From the NCBI RefSeq assembly GCF_042677145.1, contig NZ_JBHTIT010000001.1:1984001-2048000 (forward strand): DNA of 64,000 bases, given 5' to 3'. Below, piece by piece: positions 8,573 through 16,610 of the stretch (its first letter is position 1; every line of letters starts with the position of its first letter). The notes under the pieces were generated by a model, which ran no database searches, was not told the origin of the DNA, and saw only the letters and a program-made list of their open reading frames with translations. The position numbers and the translations under genes are program-made. Source of the stretch: Perlucidibaca wandonensis. GTDB lineage: Bacteria; Pseudomonadota; Gammaproteobacteria; Pseudomonadales; Moraxellaceae.

Positions 8573-9549
8573 AGGCCGCAGTGCACCTGGTGTTGAGATG
8601 ATGAGTATTGCTCCACGCGCACTTCCACTGCCTCGATGAGCTTATCGGCAATGCCATAGCCATAGGCAGCATCGATTTCGCGAATGCAGGTTGGGCTGGT
8701 GACATTGACCTCGGTGAGGTATTCGCCGATGACATCGAGGCCGACAAAAAGCAGGCCGCGTTTCTTCAGCTCAGGGCCAACGCGCTTAGCGATGCGTAGC
8801 TCGTGCTCGTTGATCGGGCGCGCTTCACCACGCCCACCAGCCGCTAAGTTGCCGCGAATTTCATCGCCTTGCGGGATGCGCGCGAGGACAAACGGCACGG
8901 GTTCGCCATCGATCATCAGCACGCGCTTGTCGCCATCTTTGATTTCAGGGATATAGCGCTGCGCCATGATGGGACGCTGGCCCAAGTCAGTGAGCATCTC
9001 CAACGTCGAGCCGATATTGGAGCCGCCAGCGGTGAGACGAAAAATGCCAGAGCCGCCCATGCCATCGAGCGGCTTCACGATCACATCTTTTTCTGCCGCA
9101 ATGAACGCGCGCAACTCGCTAGCGCGCGAGCTCACCACGGTCGACACCATGCAATCGGCAAAGGTGGTGGCAAAGAGCTTTTCATTACAGTCACGCAAAG
9201 CTTGTGGGCGGTTAATTACCACCACACCAGCCTGCTCGGCACGCTCGAGCAAATACGTGGCGTAAATAAAGTTCATATCGAATGGCGGGTCTTTACGCAT
9301 CAGCAATGCATCGACACCTGCCAACGGTTGCTCAACCCATTCGCCTAGTTCGAACCAATGTTCAGGATCTTCAAACACCTGCAATGGCGCCATGCGCGCC
9401 CATGTTTCGCCAGCACGCAGCGACAGGCCATCGGGCTCGATATACCAAAGGCTGTGGCCACGTTTAGCCGCTGCCCACAGCATGGCCAGCGTTGAGTCTT
9501 TTTTATAGGTGACGTTCGCGATCGGGTCCATCAATACGGCTAATTGCAT
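8569..9549 (-). CDS. gshB: glutathione synthetase
   Basis: 326 residues of ATP-grasp fold that join gamma-glutamylcysteine and glycine to glutathione. Recognisable blocks: the N-terminal VLMDPIANVTYKKDSTLAML, MRKDPPFDMNFIYATYLLE, INRPQALRDCNEKL, the ATP-binding VKPLDGMGGSGIF, GDKRVLMIDGEPVP, the Gly-rich ARIPQGDEIRGNLAAGG and the C-terminal VNVTSPTCIREI. A TAGGAG ribosome site is 6-7 bases before ATG 9549. It heads the gshB-tonB-algH-ruvX string, with coupling to the TonB-like gene. Confidence 0.97.
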   Translation of the reverse strand: MQLAVLMDPIANVTYKKDSTLAMLWAAAKRGHSLWYIEPDGLSLRAGETWARMAPLQVFEDPEHWFELGEWVEQPLAGVDALLMRKDPPFDMNFIYATYLLERAEQAGVVVINRPQALRDCNEKLFATTFADCMVSTVVSSRASELRAFIAAEKDVIVKPLDGMGGSGIFRLTAGGSNIGSTLEMLTDLGQRPIMAQRYIPEIKDGDKRVLMIDGEPVPFVLARIPQGDEIRGNLAAGGRGEARPINEHELRIAKRVGPELKKRGLLFVGLDVIGEYLTEVNVTSPTCIREIDAAYGYGIADKLIEAVEVRVEQYSSSQHQVHCGL

Positions 9550-9610
9550 GGCGTACTCCTAGAAATTTAGTGCGCCTCGACAGGCGAGTTACGCTGCAGT
9601 AATTGTGCGC

Positions 9611-10258
9611 TTATGCCACCACGCCATATTGCTCACGGTAGGTGCGCATGGCATCGAGATGCTCAGCGTACTGTCCTGTTTGCTCAATGTAAGCGATGAT
9701 TTCTTCAAACTTAATAATCGATACCACAGGGATATCGAAGTCACGCTCGACCTCTTGAATGGCCGATAGCAGGCCATTGCCACGCTCTTGCCGATCAACC
9801 GCGACCAACACGCCAACCGCAGTTGCGCGCATTTCTTTTACCAATGTCATGACTTCGCGAATGGCTGTGCCGGCAGTGATCACATCATCAATAATGAGCA
9901 CGCGACCGGCCAATGCTGAGCCAACAATCGTGCCGCCCTCACCGTGTGCTTTGGCTTCTTTGCGATTAAAGCACCAGGGCATATCGCGGCCGAAATGCTC
10001 GGACAGCTGCACGGCAGTGGCCGATGCAATAGGAATGCCTTTGTAGGCTGGGCCAAACAGCACATCGGCATCGAGCTGGTTATCTACGATAGCGGCGGCA
10101 TAAAATTGACCCAGAGCCGCTAAGCGTTTGCCGGTGTTAAACAGCCCGGCATTGAAGAAATACGGCGACTGCCGACCAGATTTCAGTGTAAAACTGCCAA
10201 AACGTAATACCCCTTGATTAAGGGCAAATTCGATAAACTCACGTTGATACTCGCGCAT
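9611..10258 (-). CDS. pyrE: orotate phosphoribosyltransferase
   Basis: 215 residues from ATG 10258 (MREYQREFIEFALNQ), the normal length; longer in-frame starts upstream lack homology. Converts orotate and PRPP to orotidine monophosphate. FGSFTLKSGRQSPYFFN is the N-terminal signature. FGPAYKGIPIA and the PRPP loop VLIIDDVITAGTAI are intact. It is divergent from the transporter at 10331 with 72 bases between the starts. In pseudomonads pyrE is next to crc and rph; here rph is about 4 kb away and the gene most like crc is an ExoIII. Confidence 0.96.
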   Translation of the reverse strand: MREYQREFIEFALNQGVLRFGSFTLKSGRQSPYFFNAGLFNTGKRLAALGQFYAAAIVDNQLDADVLFGPAYKGIPIASATAVQLSEHFGRDMPWCFNRKEAKAHGEGGTIVGSALAGRVLIIDDVITAGTAIREVMTLVKEMRATAVGVLVAVDRQERGNGLLSAIQEVERDFDIPVVSIIKFEEIIAYIEQTGQYAEHLDAMRTYREQYGVVA

Positions 10259-10330
10259 AGAAAGCCTGCTGCATTTGTCGCTTGAAAGTGCGCCATGATA
10301 GCGTGAGAGCAAGCAAAATGGGCACAAACA

Positions 10331-11596
10331 ATGACAACAAAGCCACAAGCACATCGACTCGCAGGCCTTGCCAGTCTCGCTGGCACCACCATTGAGTGGT
10401 ATGACTTTTTCCTTTATGGCACTGCTGCCGCACTGGTTTTCAATAAGCTATTTTTTCCCGAAATGGATCCGCTCAGCGGCCTCTTCGCGGCCTTTGCCAC
10501 CTATGCCGTAGGCTTTATTGGTCGCCCACTCGGCGGCGTCATTTTTGGGCACTTTGGCGATCGAGTTGGGCGTAAGTCCATGCTCATCCTGACCTTGCTA
10601 ATGATGGGCATCCCGACCATTGCCATTGGCCTAATTCCCACTCACGAGATGATTGGCTACTGGGCGGCCGGCCTGCTGGTTTTACTGCGTTTTATGCAGG
10701 GCGTGGCCGTCGGTGGCGAATGGGGCGGCGCCGTATTAATGGCCGTGGAGCATGCGCCAGAAGGCCGCAAAGGCTTCTATGGCAGCTTGCCGCAAACTGG
10801 CGTGGGCGCAGGCTTAGTGCTATCTAGTTTAGCCATGGGTGCAGTGTCATTGCTGCCCGAGGAAGATCTGATGAGTTGGGGTTGGCGCCTACCATTTTTG
10901 GCGAGCGTAGTGCTTCTTGGCGTGGGTTGGATCATTCGCGCAAAAGTGCCGGAATCACCCGAATTTGCAGCGCAGCTCGCGAAAGCCGAGCCCGTAAAAG
11001 CACCATTAAAAGTGGTCTGGCGCTCACATAGAGCGGCGGTGCTCAATATTGTTGGCGCGCGCATGGCAGAAAATGCGTGGTTTTATTTAGCCGCCACTTT
11101 TGCCCTCGCCTACGCAACAGGCGAAGGCGGGCTGCCACGCAGCGACGTGCTTTCCGCCATTACCGCCGGCGCCGTACTGTCGCTCATCACAATGCCTTTG
11201 GCAGGATGGCTATCGGACATAATCGGCCAAAAACGCTTATATACTATTGGTCTACTGTGCTTGGCCGGTTTTGTTTGGCCATTTTTTGCTTTGCTTGGCC
11301 TGCGCGATTTAACCGCCATGTGGTGGGCAATGGTCATCGCCATCGGCGTCGTTTTCCCACTGATGTACGCGCCCGAATCACTGCTATTCGCTAGACAGTT
11401 TCCGCCTGAAGTACGCTACAGCGGCATCTCTCTCGGCGTGCAAGCGGCAGGCGTGCTCGGCGGCGGCTTTGCTCCGATGATCGCCACTGCCTTATTAGCT
11501 TATGGCGGCGGCGATCCGCATTACGTTGTGCTGTATTTGCTCAGCCTAGCGGCCTTAGCGCTGTTTTCTGCTAGCCGCATGAATGCGGATCGCTAA
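10331..11596 (+). CDS. MFS transporter, metabolite:H+ symporter (MHS) family
   Basis: 421 residues with about 12 membrane helices. Signs of the MHS (ProP/ShiA/KgtP-type) family: GTTIEWYDFFLYGTAAALVF in helix 1, the family motif RPLGGVIFGHFGDRVGRK between helices 2 and 3, and QGVAVGGEWGGAVL in helix 4. Members import organic acids, shikimate, betaine or proline with protons; the substrate here cannot be told from sequence. It is divergent from pyrE and ends 4 bases before the converging dehalogenase-like gene. Confidence 0.88.
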   Translation: MTTKPQAHRLAGLASLAGTTIEWYDFFLYGTAAALVFNKLFFPEMDPLSGLFAAFATYAVGFIGRPLGGVIFGHFGDRVGRKSMLILTLLMMGIPTIAIGLIPTHEMIGYWAAGLLVLLRFMQGVAVGGEWGGAVLMAVEHAPEGRKGFYGSLPQTGVGAGLVLSSLAMGAVSLLPEEDLMSWGWRLPFLASVVLLGVGWIIRAKVPESPEFAAQLAKAEPVKAPLKVVWRSHRAAVLNIVGARMAENAWFYLAATFALAYATGEGGLPRSDVLSAITAGAVLSLITMPLAGWLSDIIGQKRLYTIGLLCLAGFVWPFFALLGLRDLTAMWWAMVIAIGVVFPLMYAPESLLFARQFPPEVRYSGISLGVQAAGVLGGGFAPMIATALLAYGGGDPHYVVLYLLSLAALALFSASRMNADR

Positions 11597-11600
11597 AGCC

Positions 11601-12497
11601 TTAGCGCAAAGTTTTTACTAGGGCATTAATGACTTCGCTTAACTCCTTTGGCGAGTTTTCCTGCAAGAAATGGCCGCCGCGCACGGTGATATGCGGCTGG
11701 CCATTGGCGCCTGGAATACGAGCCCGCATATAGACATCACCACCACGAGTGATCGGGTCGCCTTTGCTAAAGCAGGTCAGGAATGGTTTCTGCCATTGCT
11801 CCAACACTTGCCATGCCGCGCGATTAGCGCCTGTTGCTGGGTCATTTGGCGTGGTCGGTACTAAACGAGGGAATGCACGAGCGCCAGCCTTGAAGCGGCT
11901 GCTGGGAAATGGTGCGTCATAGGCCGCACGCTCATCAGATGACAGCGCATTGAAGCAGCCTGATGCGACGATGCGACTTATCGGAAACCATGGGCTGTAA
12001 AGTGCAAAGTTCTTCCAGATTTTAAACGCCTTCGGCATCGCCTGATCGCCAGTTGGCAACATGCCATTGCCCACGACAATGGCGGCGAAACGATCCGGAT
12101 GCTCTGCAGCCAAGCGCAGGCCAAGCAAGGAGCCCCAGTCTTGGCAAAACAGAGTGATGTTGCGCAGATCGAGCTGAACAATAAGATTGGTCAGCCACGC
12201 CATGTGATTAGCATAGCTGTAATCGTTGAGCTCGCTGGGCTTGTCGGACTTACCAAAACCAATCAAGTCTGGTGCAATCACACGGCTGCCAGCAGCGGCC
12301 ACGAGTGGAATCATGTGGCGGTAGAGATAGCTCCAGGTTGGCTCGCCGTGCAGCATTAGCACAGGATTAGCTTCGCGAGGGCCTTCATCGACATAATGCA
12401 TGCGCAAGCCGCCAGGGCTAAGCTCACAATAATTCTCGGCAAAAGGATAATCAGGCAAATTGGCAAAACGAGATTCGGGGGTACGTAGCGCAGCCAT
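11601..12497 (-). CDS. haloalkane dehalogenase-like alpha/beta hydrolase
   Basis: 298 residues from ATG 12497, chosen because a CAGGAG site is 6-7 bases upstream and MAALRTPESRF matches the family start. Alpha/beta-hydrolase blocks: HGEPTWSYLYRHMIP (oxyanion region) and FCQDWGSLLGL with nucleophile Asp120 followed by Trp121. SKGDPITRGGD supplies the acid (about Asp247) and RGGHFLQEN the catalytic His (about His276). Asp-Trp at the nucleophile elbow and a tryptophan-rich cap (IWKNFALYSPWF) are features of class I haloalkane dehalogenases. These hydrolyse carbon-halogen bonds to alcohol and halide. The real substrate is unknown. Confidence 0.82.
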   Translation of the reverse strand: MAALRTPESRFANLPDYPFAENYCELSPGGLRMHYVDEGPREANPVLMLHGEPTWSYLYRHMIPLVAAAGSRVIAPDLIGFGKSDKPSELNDYSYANHMAWLTNLIVQLDLRNITLFCQDWGSLLGLRLAAEHPDRFAAIVVGNGMLPTGDQAMPKAFKIWKNFALYSPWFPISRIVASGCFNALSSDERAAYDAPFPSSRFKAGARAFPRLVPTTPNDPATGANRAAWQVLEQWQKPFLTCFSKGDPITRGGDVYMRARIPGANGQPHITVRGGHFLQENSPKELSEVINALVKTLR

Positions 12498-12598
12498 AGG
12501 TGGCTCCTGAGGTTCAAGCATTAAAGGTGTGTGTGAAAGCAACGGCAATGCACGGCATAATGGCCGACCTTAGCAGAATTCACCTGTAGGACGTTTGC

Positions 12599-13369
12599 AT
12601 GCGCATCATTTCCGCCAACCTCAATGGCATACGCTCTGCCGCGAAAAAAGGCTTTTTCGACTGGCTCACTGAAAAAAGTGGGGCAGATATTTTGTGCATT
12701 CAAGAAACTAAAGCACAAATCCATCAGCTCGATGACGCTGTGTTTAACCCCGATGGCTGGCACCGTTACTTTTTCGATGCCGTGAAGCCAGGCTACTCCG
12801 GCACCGCTATTTATAGCCGCCGCGAGCCAGATTCCGTACGCACAGGTTTGGGCTTTGAGATTTGCGATACTCAAGGCCGTTGGATCGAGGCGCAGTTTGG
12901 CGACCTCACCGTAGTTTCGCTGTACTTACCCTCTGGCTCGGCCAATGAAGATGCGCAAGCGCGCAAAGACATCTTTTTAGGCGAGCTAATGCCCATGCTG
13001 AAAGCTCGCCAGTCAGCTGGCGAAAAGCTGATTATTTGTGGCGACTGGAATATTGCGCACAAAGAGATCGACTTAAAAAACTGGAAGGGAAATCTGAAAA
13101 ATTCGGGCTTTTTGCCGCATGAGCGCGCCTGGCTCACCACATTATTTGATGACACCGGCTTTGTTGACGCTTTCCGCCTCATCGACGAACGCGCCGATCG
13201 CTACACCTGGTGGAGCAATCGCGGCCAAGCCTATGCTAATAACGTAGGATGGCGCATCGACTATCACATCATTAGTGAAAACCTGCGCGACTGCGTGCAG
13301 GCAGTAGACATTTACACGGATGAGAAGTTCTCCGATCATGCGCCCCTAATCATCGACTACGCCGACTGA
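12599..13369 (+). CDS. xthA: exodeoxyribonuclease III (AP endonuclease)
   Basis: 256 residues of the exonuclease III/EEP fold. The active-site residues are all present: Asn7, Glu36 in CIQETKAQ, Tyr109, Asp149 and Asn151 in ICGDWNIAH, Asp221 in WRIDYH, and Asp246/His247 in FSDHAPL. It should cut DNA at abasic sites and degrade 3' ends in base excision repair. The neighbourhood (near pyrE and rph) is where pseudomonads carry the related catabolite repression protein Crc. Crc has lost several of these residues, so this gene is a nuclease rather than Crc. A methyltransferase gene follows 7 bases downstream. Confidence 0.93.
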   Translation: MRIISANLNGIRSAAKKGFFDWLTEKSGADILCIQETKAQIHQLDDAVFNPDGWHRYFFDAVKPGYSGTAIYSRREPDSVRTGLGFEICDTQGRWIEAQFGDLTVVSLYLPSGSANEDAQARKDIFLGELMPMLKARQSAGEKLIICGDWNIAHKEIDLKNWKGNLKNSGFLPHERAWLTTLFDDTGFVDAFRLIDERADRYTWWSNRGQAYANNVGWRIDYHIISENLRDCVQAVDIYTDEKFSDHAPLIIDYAD

Positions 13370-13376
13370 GCTCATC

Positions 13377-13973
13377 ATGCCCGCACCCGACAAAACCACG
13401 CTTAACCGCTGGCGCCAAGACATTCGCTTCAATGCCCTGTTGCGCGAACACACGCTGACTTACACCACGACCTGGGGCATTTTCTCGCCCGAGAGCATCG
13501 ACGCTGGCACGCAGCTATTACTCGATTATATGGAAGTACCTGCGGACGCCGACTGCTTAGATATCGGCTGCGGCTATGGCCCAATCGGCATGACATTAGC
13601 CAAGCTAGCGCCACAAGGCCAAACGCTGATGGTCGATAAAGACTTTATGGCGGTCGAATACGCCAATAAAAACTGTGCGCTCAATGGCATCAACAACGCT
13701 AAAGCCATGTTGTCGAATGGCTTGCAGCATGTGCCCGAAGGCATGAAGTTCGACATCATCGTGTCGAACTTACCGGCCAAAGCCAGCAAAGAGCAGCACT
13801 ACTTATTTCTTTTCGACAGCCTTGCTCGCCTGAAGCCGGGCGGCCGCTTTTATGTTGTCACCATCAATGGCTTACGCGAGTTTATGGCGCGCACCATGAA
13901 AGAAGTTTTCGGCGATTACGACAAGCTCAAACAGGGCAAGGTCTACACCGTCGCGGTGTCGGAAAAGCGCTAA
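13377..13973 (+). CDS. class I SAM methyltransferase, RsmC/RlmG-like
   Basis: 198 residues. The region YTTTWGIFSPESIDAGTQLLL, the SAM motif LDIGCGYGPIGMTLAKL and the later DIIVSNLPAKASKE match small methyltransferases of the RsmC-like (MTS) family. Most of these modify guanine N2 in ribosomal RNA and carry NPPF where this one has SNLPAK. That substitution makes the exact target uncertain. No N-terminal RsmC duplication is present, consistent with a single-domain variant. It is co-directional with xthA with a 7-base gap, so the two are likely co-transcribed. Confidence 0.83.
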   Translation: MPAPDKTTLNRWRQDIRFNALLREHTLTYTTTWGIFSPESIDAGTQLLLDYMEVPADADCLDIGCGYGPIGMTLAKLAPQGQTLMVDKDFMAVEYANKNCALNGINNAKAMLSNGLQHVPEGMKFDIIVSNLPAKASKEQHYLFLFDSLARLKPGGRFYVVTINGLREFMARTMKEVFGDYDKLKQGKVYTVAVSEKR

Positions 13974-13991
13974 GCCATCGCGGCTTAGCGC
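13967..13991. terminator. hairpin between convergent genes
   Basis: A perfect 10-base stem, GCGCTAAGCC (13967-13976) and GGCTTAGCGC (13982-13991), with a 5-base loop. It overlaps the methyltransferase stop and sits just before the end of the converging MAPEG gene. There is no strong T-run on the plus side and only a short one on the minus side, so termination in either direction is plausible but not certain. Confidence 0.5.
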
Positions 13992-14003
13992 ATCAAGCAG
14001 AAG

Positions 14004-14387
14004 TTAAACTAGCTCGACGATCAACAGCACCGTCGCCGCTAGCATTAGCGAGAACGTCAGGCCAGCGCCCATGCGGCGCGCCTGCATCGCCGTCGTTAAC
14101 ATGCCAATCGCATGCAAAACGCGGCCGACACTGAAGGCAATGACTAGGCCGGCAACCCAGTTATTTGGCGTCTGATTCATGCACAGAGCCAATATCACCA
14201 AGCCAAAAATGGGCACGAACTCAATGCCGTTGCCATGGGCGCGAATGGCGGCTTTCATGGTGATATTGCCACCATCGCCGTGAGCCACTCGCTCACGCAT
14301 ACGCACGCGCGAGACGTTCATCGCCAGCAGTAATAACAGCGCAGCATTGAAAGCAACAAAAGCGTAAAACCAGATGAAATTATCCAT
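14004..14387 (-). CDS. MAPEG family membrane protein
   Basis: 127 residues with four predicted membrane helices. IRAHGNGIEFVPIFGLVIL and SVGRVLHAIGM are the typical MAPEG (membrane-associated eicosanoid/glutathione metabolism, YecN-like) motifs. Bacterial members are often glutathione-dependent transferases or peroxidases of hydrophobic substrates; the substrate here is unknown. It lies downstream of rph on the same strand. A 12-base perfect hairpin fills the gap, ending 5 bases before its start codon. Confidence 0.85.
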   Translation of the reverse strand: MDNFIWFYAFVAFNAALLLLLAMNVSRVRMRERVAHGDGGNITMKAAIRAHGNGIEFVPIFGLVILALCMNQTPNNWVAGLVIAFSVGRVLHAIGMLTTAMQARRMGAGLTFSLMLAATVLLIVELV

Positions 14388-14391
14388 GGCA

Positions 14392-14423
14392 CATACTCAA
14401 GCAGGAAAAGTTGCTTGAGTATG
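14392..14423 (-). promoter_or_regulatory. 12-bp perfect hairpin directly before the MAPEG start codon
   Basis: Arms CATACTCAAGCA (14392-14403) and TGCTTGAGTATG (14412-14423) with an 8-base loop. In the minus-strand transcript the second arm contains GAGTATG just before the ATG at 14387, so the hairpin would cover the only ribosome-binding candidate. No T-run follows, which argues against a plain rph terminator. Confidence 0.5.
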
Positions 14424-14470
14424 CCAGAGCTAGTGTTGCGCGCCAGTAGTCATACTGCCGCGCAAAGTGC

Positions 14471-15187
14471 TTACCAGCCCAATGCTTTTTGCTGTGCCGC
14501 CAACAAATCTTTCACACCAGCATCGGCCAAATCAAGCAGCGCAATCGTCTCATCACGGCTGAATGATTTGCCTTCGGCAGTGCCTTGAATCTCGATTAGG
14601 CCACCATGCTGCGTCATCACCACATTCATATCGGTGTCGCAGGCAAAGTCTTCGGTGTATTCCAAATCAAGCAATGGCACGCCGTCGACAATGCCCACCG
14701 AAATCGCGGCAACCAAATGCTGTAGCGGGTCTTGCTTAATTTTCTTCTCACGCAGCAACCAGCTCAGAGCATCGACCAAAGCCACTGCACCACCGGTAAT
14801 TGCAGCGGTGCGCGTGCCGCCATCCGCCTGAATCACATCGCAATCAACAGTGATGGTGTGCTCGCCGAGTTTCTTCATATCGACCATGGCGCGCAGCGAG
14901 CGGCCAATTAGGCGCTGAATTTCCAGTGTGCGACCACCCTGTTTGCCGCGACTGGCTTCACGACCATTACGGGTATGTGTGGCGCGCGGCAACATGCTGT
15001 ATTCAGCAGTAATCCAGCCCTCACCTTTGCCTTTCAGAAAGCGCGGTACACCAGTTTCCACCGACGCAGTGCACAACACTTTGGTGTTGCCAAACTCGAT
15101 CAGCACCGAACCTTCAGCATGGCAGGTGTAATCGCGAGTGATGGTGATGGGGCGAAGTTGGTTGGGCAAACGACCGCTAGAGCGCAT
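14471..15187 (-). CDS. rph: ribonuclease PH
   Basis: 238 residues, the normal length. A phosphorolytic 3'-5' exoribonuclease that trims tRNA 3' ends in the cytoplasm. Diagnostic blocks are MRSSGRLPNQLRPI at the start, GWITAEYSMLPRATHTR, REASRGKQGGRTLEIQRLIG (phosphate-binding), DCDVIQADGGTRTAAITG and the acidic site FACDTDMNVVMT. It is divergent from yicC with under 60 bases between starts, the arrangement seen in pseudomonads. Confidence 0.97.
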   Translation of the reverse strand: MRSSGRLPNQLRPITITRDYTCHAEGSVLIEFGNTKVLCTASVETGVPRFLKGKGEGWITAEYSMLPRATHTRNGREASRGKQGGRTLEIQRLIGRSLRAMVDMKKLGEHTITVDCDVIQADGGTRTAAITGGAVALVDALSWLLREKKIKQDPLQHLVAAISVGIVDGVPLLDLEYTEDFACDTDMNVVMTQHGGLIEIQGTAEGKSFSRDETIALLDLADAGVKDLLAAQQKALGW

Positions 15188-15245
15188 GGGCTATTCCTGA
15201 GTGGATGATAAGATGGCGCACAGTATACCTGCCGAGAGCCTTACC

Positions 15246-16124
15246 ATGTCCGATCTGCCCGTATTCAGCATGACCGCCTTTGCCCGTGGCGACGCCAATG
15301 GCTCATTTGGCCAAGTCAGCGTGGAGCTGCGCTCGGTCAATAGCCGGCATTTAGAGGCCACATTGCGGCTGCCCGATAGCCTACGTGAGCATGAATTTGC
15401 CTGGCGCGAACGCCTGCGCAAAACCATCAGCCGTGGTAAAGTCGAACTCACCGTGCGCCTCGATGCCGGCTTGGATGCGCCCGCGAGCATTCGCATCAAT
15501 ACCGCCCTAGCCGAGCAGCTGATCGCCGCCGCCGAGCACATCGACGGTCTCACGCGTCACAGCTCCCCGATAAATCCCACCGACATTCTTGCCCTGCCCG
15601 GCGTCATCGTGCGCGACATGCCTGATCTGAGTGAGCTTCCCGTGATTGTCGGCGAGCTAATTAATGCCGCGCTATCGGACTTTTTGGCCATGCGCGCCCG
15701 TGAAGGTGCGGCTTTAAAAGCAATGATTGAGGCAAGACTGGTGGGCATCGAAAACGAAATTGCTACCGTGCAAACTCGCCTGCCAGTAATCATGCAGCAC
15801 TACCGCAGCAAGCTCGCCGAGCGCCTAAGCGAGCTCGAAGCGGCGCTAGTGCCCGAACGCCTAGAGCAAGAACTGGTGCTATTTGCGCAAAAGATAGATG
15901 TCTCCGAAGAGCTAGATCGCCTCACCGCGCATGTCGCTGAAATTCGCCGCGTGCTGAATAGCGGTGGCGCTATTGGCCGCCGTCTGGACTTTCTGATGCA
16001 GGAGTTAAACCGCGAGGCCAACACCCTCGGCAGCAAGGCCAGCACCGCCGATAGTGCATGGTCTAGCGTTGAATTGAAGGTGTTGGTGGAGCAGATGCGG
16101 GAGCAGGTTCAGAACGTCGAATAG
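15246..16124 (+). CDS. yicC: YicC family endoribonuclease-like protein
   Basis: 292 residues from ATG 15246 (MSDLPVFSMTAFARG), where family homology starts; the in-frame ATG at 15201 adds 15 unrelated residues close to rph. The N-terminal YicC domain includes VELRSVNSRHLEATLRLPD and RETISRGKVE-like KTISRGKVELTVRL. The C-terminal DUF1732 half ends in GRRLDFLMQELNREANTLGSK. E. coli YicC has been linked to RNA turnover. The gene usually sits beside gmk; here more than 11 kb of other genes intervene. Confidence 0.93.
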   Translation: MSDLPVFSMTAFARGDANGSFGQVSVELRSVNSRHLEATLRLPDSLREHEFAWRERLRKTISRGKVELTVRLDAGLDAPASIRINTALAEQLIAAAEHIDGLTRHSSPINPTDILALPGVIVRDMPDLSELPVIVGELINAALSDFLAMRAREGAALKAMIEARLVGIENEIATVQTRLPVIMQHYRSKLAERLSELEAALVPERLEQELVLFAQKIDVSEELDRLTAHVAEIRRVLNSGGAIGRRLDFLMQELNREANTLGSKASTADSAWSSVELKVLVEQMREQVQNVE

Positions 16125-16127
16125 TCT

Positions 16128-16610
16128 TCATTTGGGTTGGGCTAAGCGCTGCTTAGCAAGTGCCCAAGGCAAGCGACGCCCCGCTTTAGCCATCCTATCG
16201 TATGCCACTAGCGCATCTTCAATAGATAAAACTCGATGAGTTACAAGCTGCTCTACGACCCATATCGTACCTTGAACCAATATCGCTTCTCTTTCAGCGG
16301 CCTTTCTGAGCGCCATATCTCCAGTTAATAGTGGGCACTGCTCTTGCCTAGCGAGTGCAAGAGCAAAGCAGTCATTCATACTAGGTCCACTGTATTTCTG
16401 TCGAAGCTCAAAGGAGTACATCATAGAGTCAGAGGTGAGCTCGCCTAGCAGCAAACCTAAATCAATCAAATAACCATGCCGCTCACTAAGTTCCTCATGA
16501 AATAACACGTCAGGAACTTTGAATTGGTAAGGTAATTTGAAAAAGAGCCCAAGTAACTGCCCTTCTTCCAGGTCAATGAGAATATTGGCATCACTGATCA
16601 ACAGATACAC
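16128..16610 (-). CDS. PIN-domain protein, putative toxin
   Basis: 160 residues starting at GTG 16610, directly after the TAA of the upstream regulator gene with no gap. PIN-like features: LLISDANILIDL with the first Asp pair, a conserved Glu in LFHEELSE, and SMNDCFALALARQEQ and LLTGDMALRKAAE with the remaining acidic residues. This acidic set would bind Mg2+/Mn2+ for RNA cleavage. Tight coupling to an Xre-type HTH protein with an ImmA/IrrE-like protease domain matches a predicted class of toxin-antitoxin modules. RNase and toxin activity are inferred, not shown. Confidence 0.82.
   Translation of the reverse strand: MYLLISDANILIDLEEGQLLGLFFKLPYQFKVPDVLFHEELSERHGYLIDLGLLLGELTSDSMMYSFELRQKYSGPSMNDCFALALARQEQCPLLTGDMALRKAAEREAILVQGTIWVVEQLVTHRVLSIEDALVAYDRMAKAGRRLPWALAKQRLAQPK

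Noticed and set aside
12599..13369. Possible Crc (catabolite repression control protein), suggested by its place near pyrE and rph.
   Set aside because: All exonuclease III catalytic residues are present (E36, D149, N151, D246, H247), which Crc lacks; annotated as xthA.
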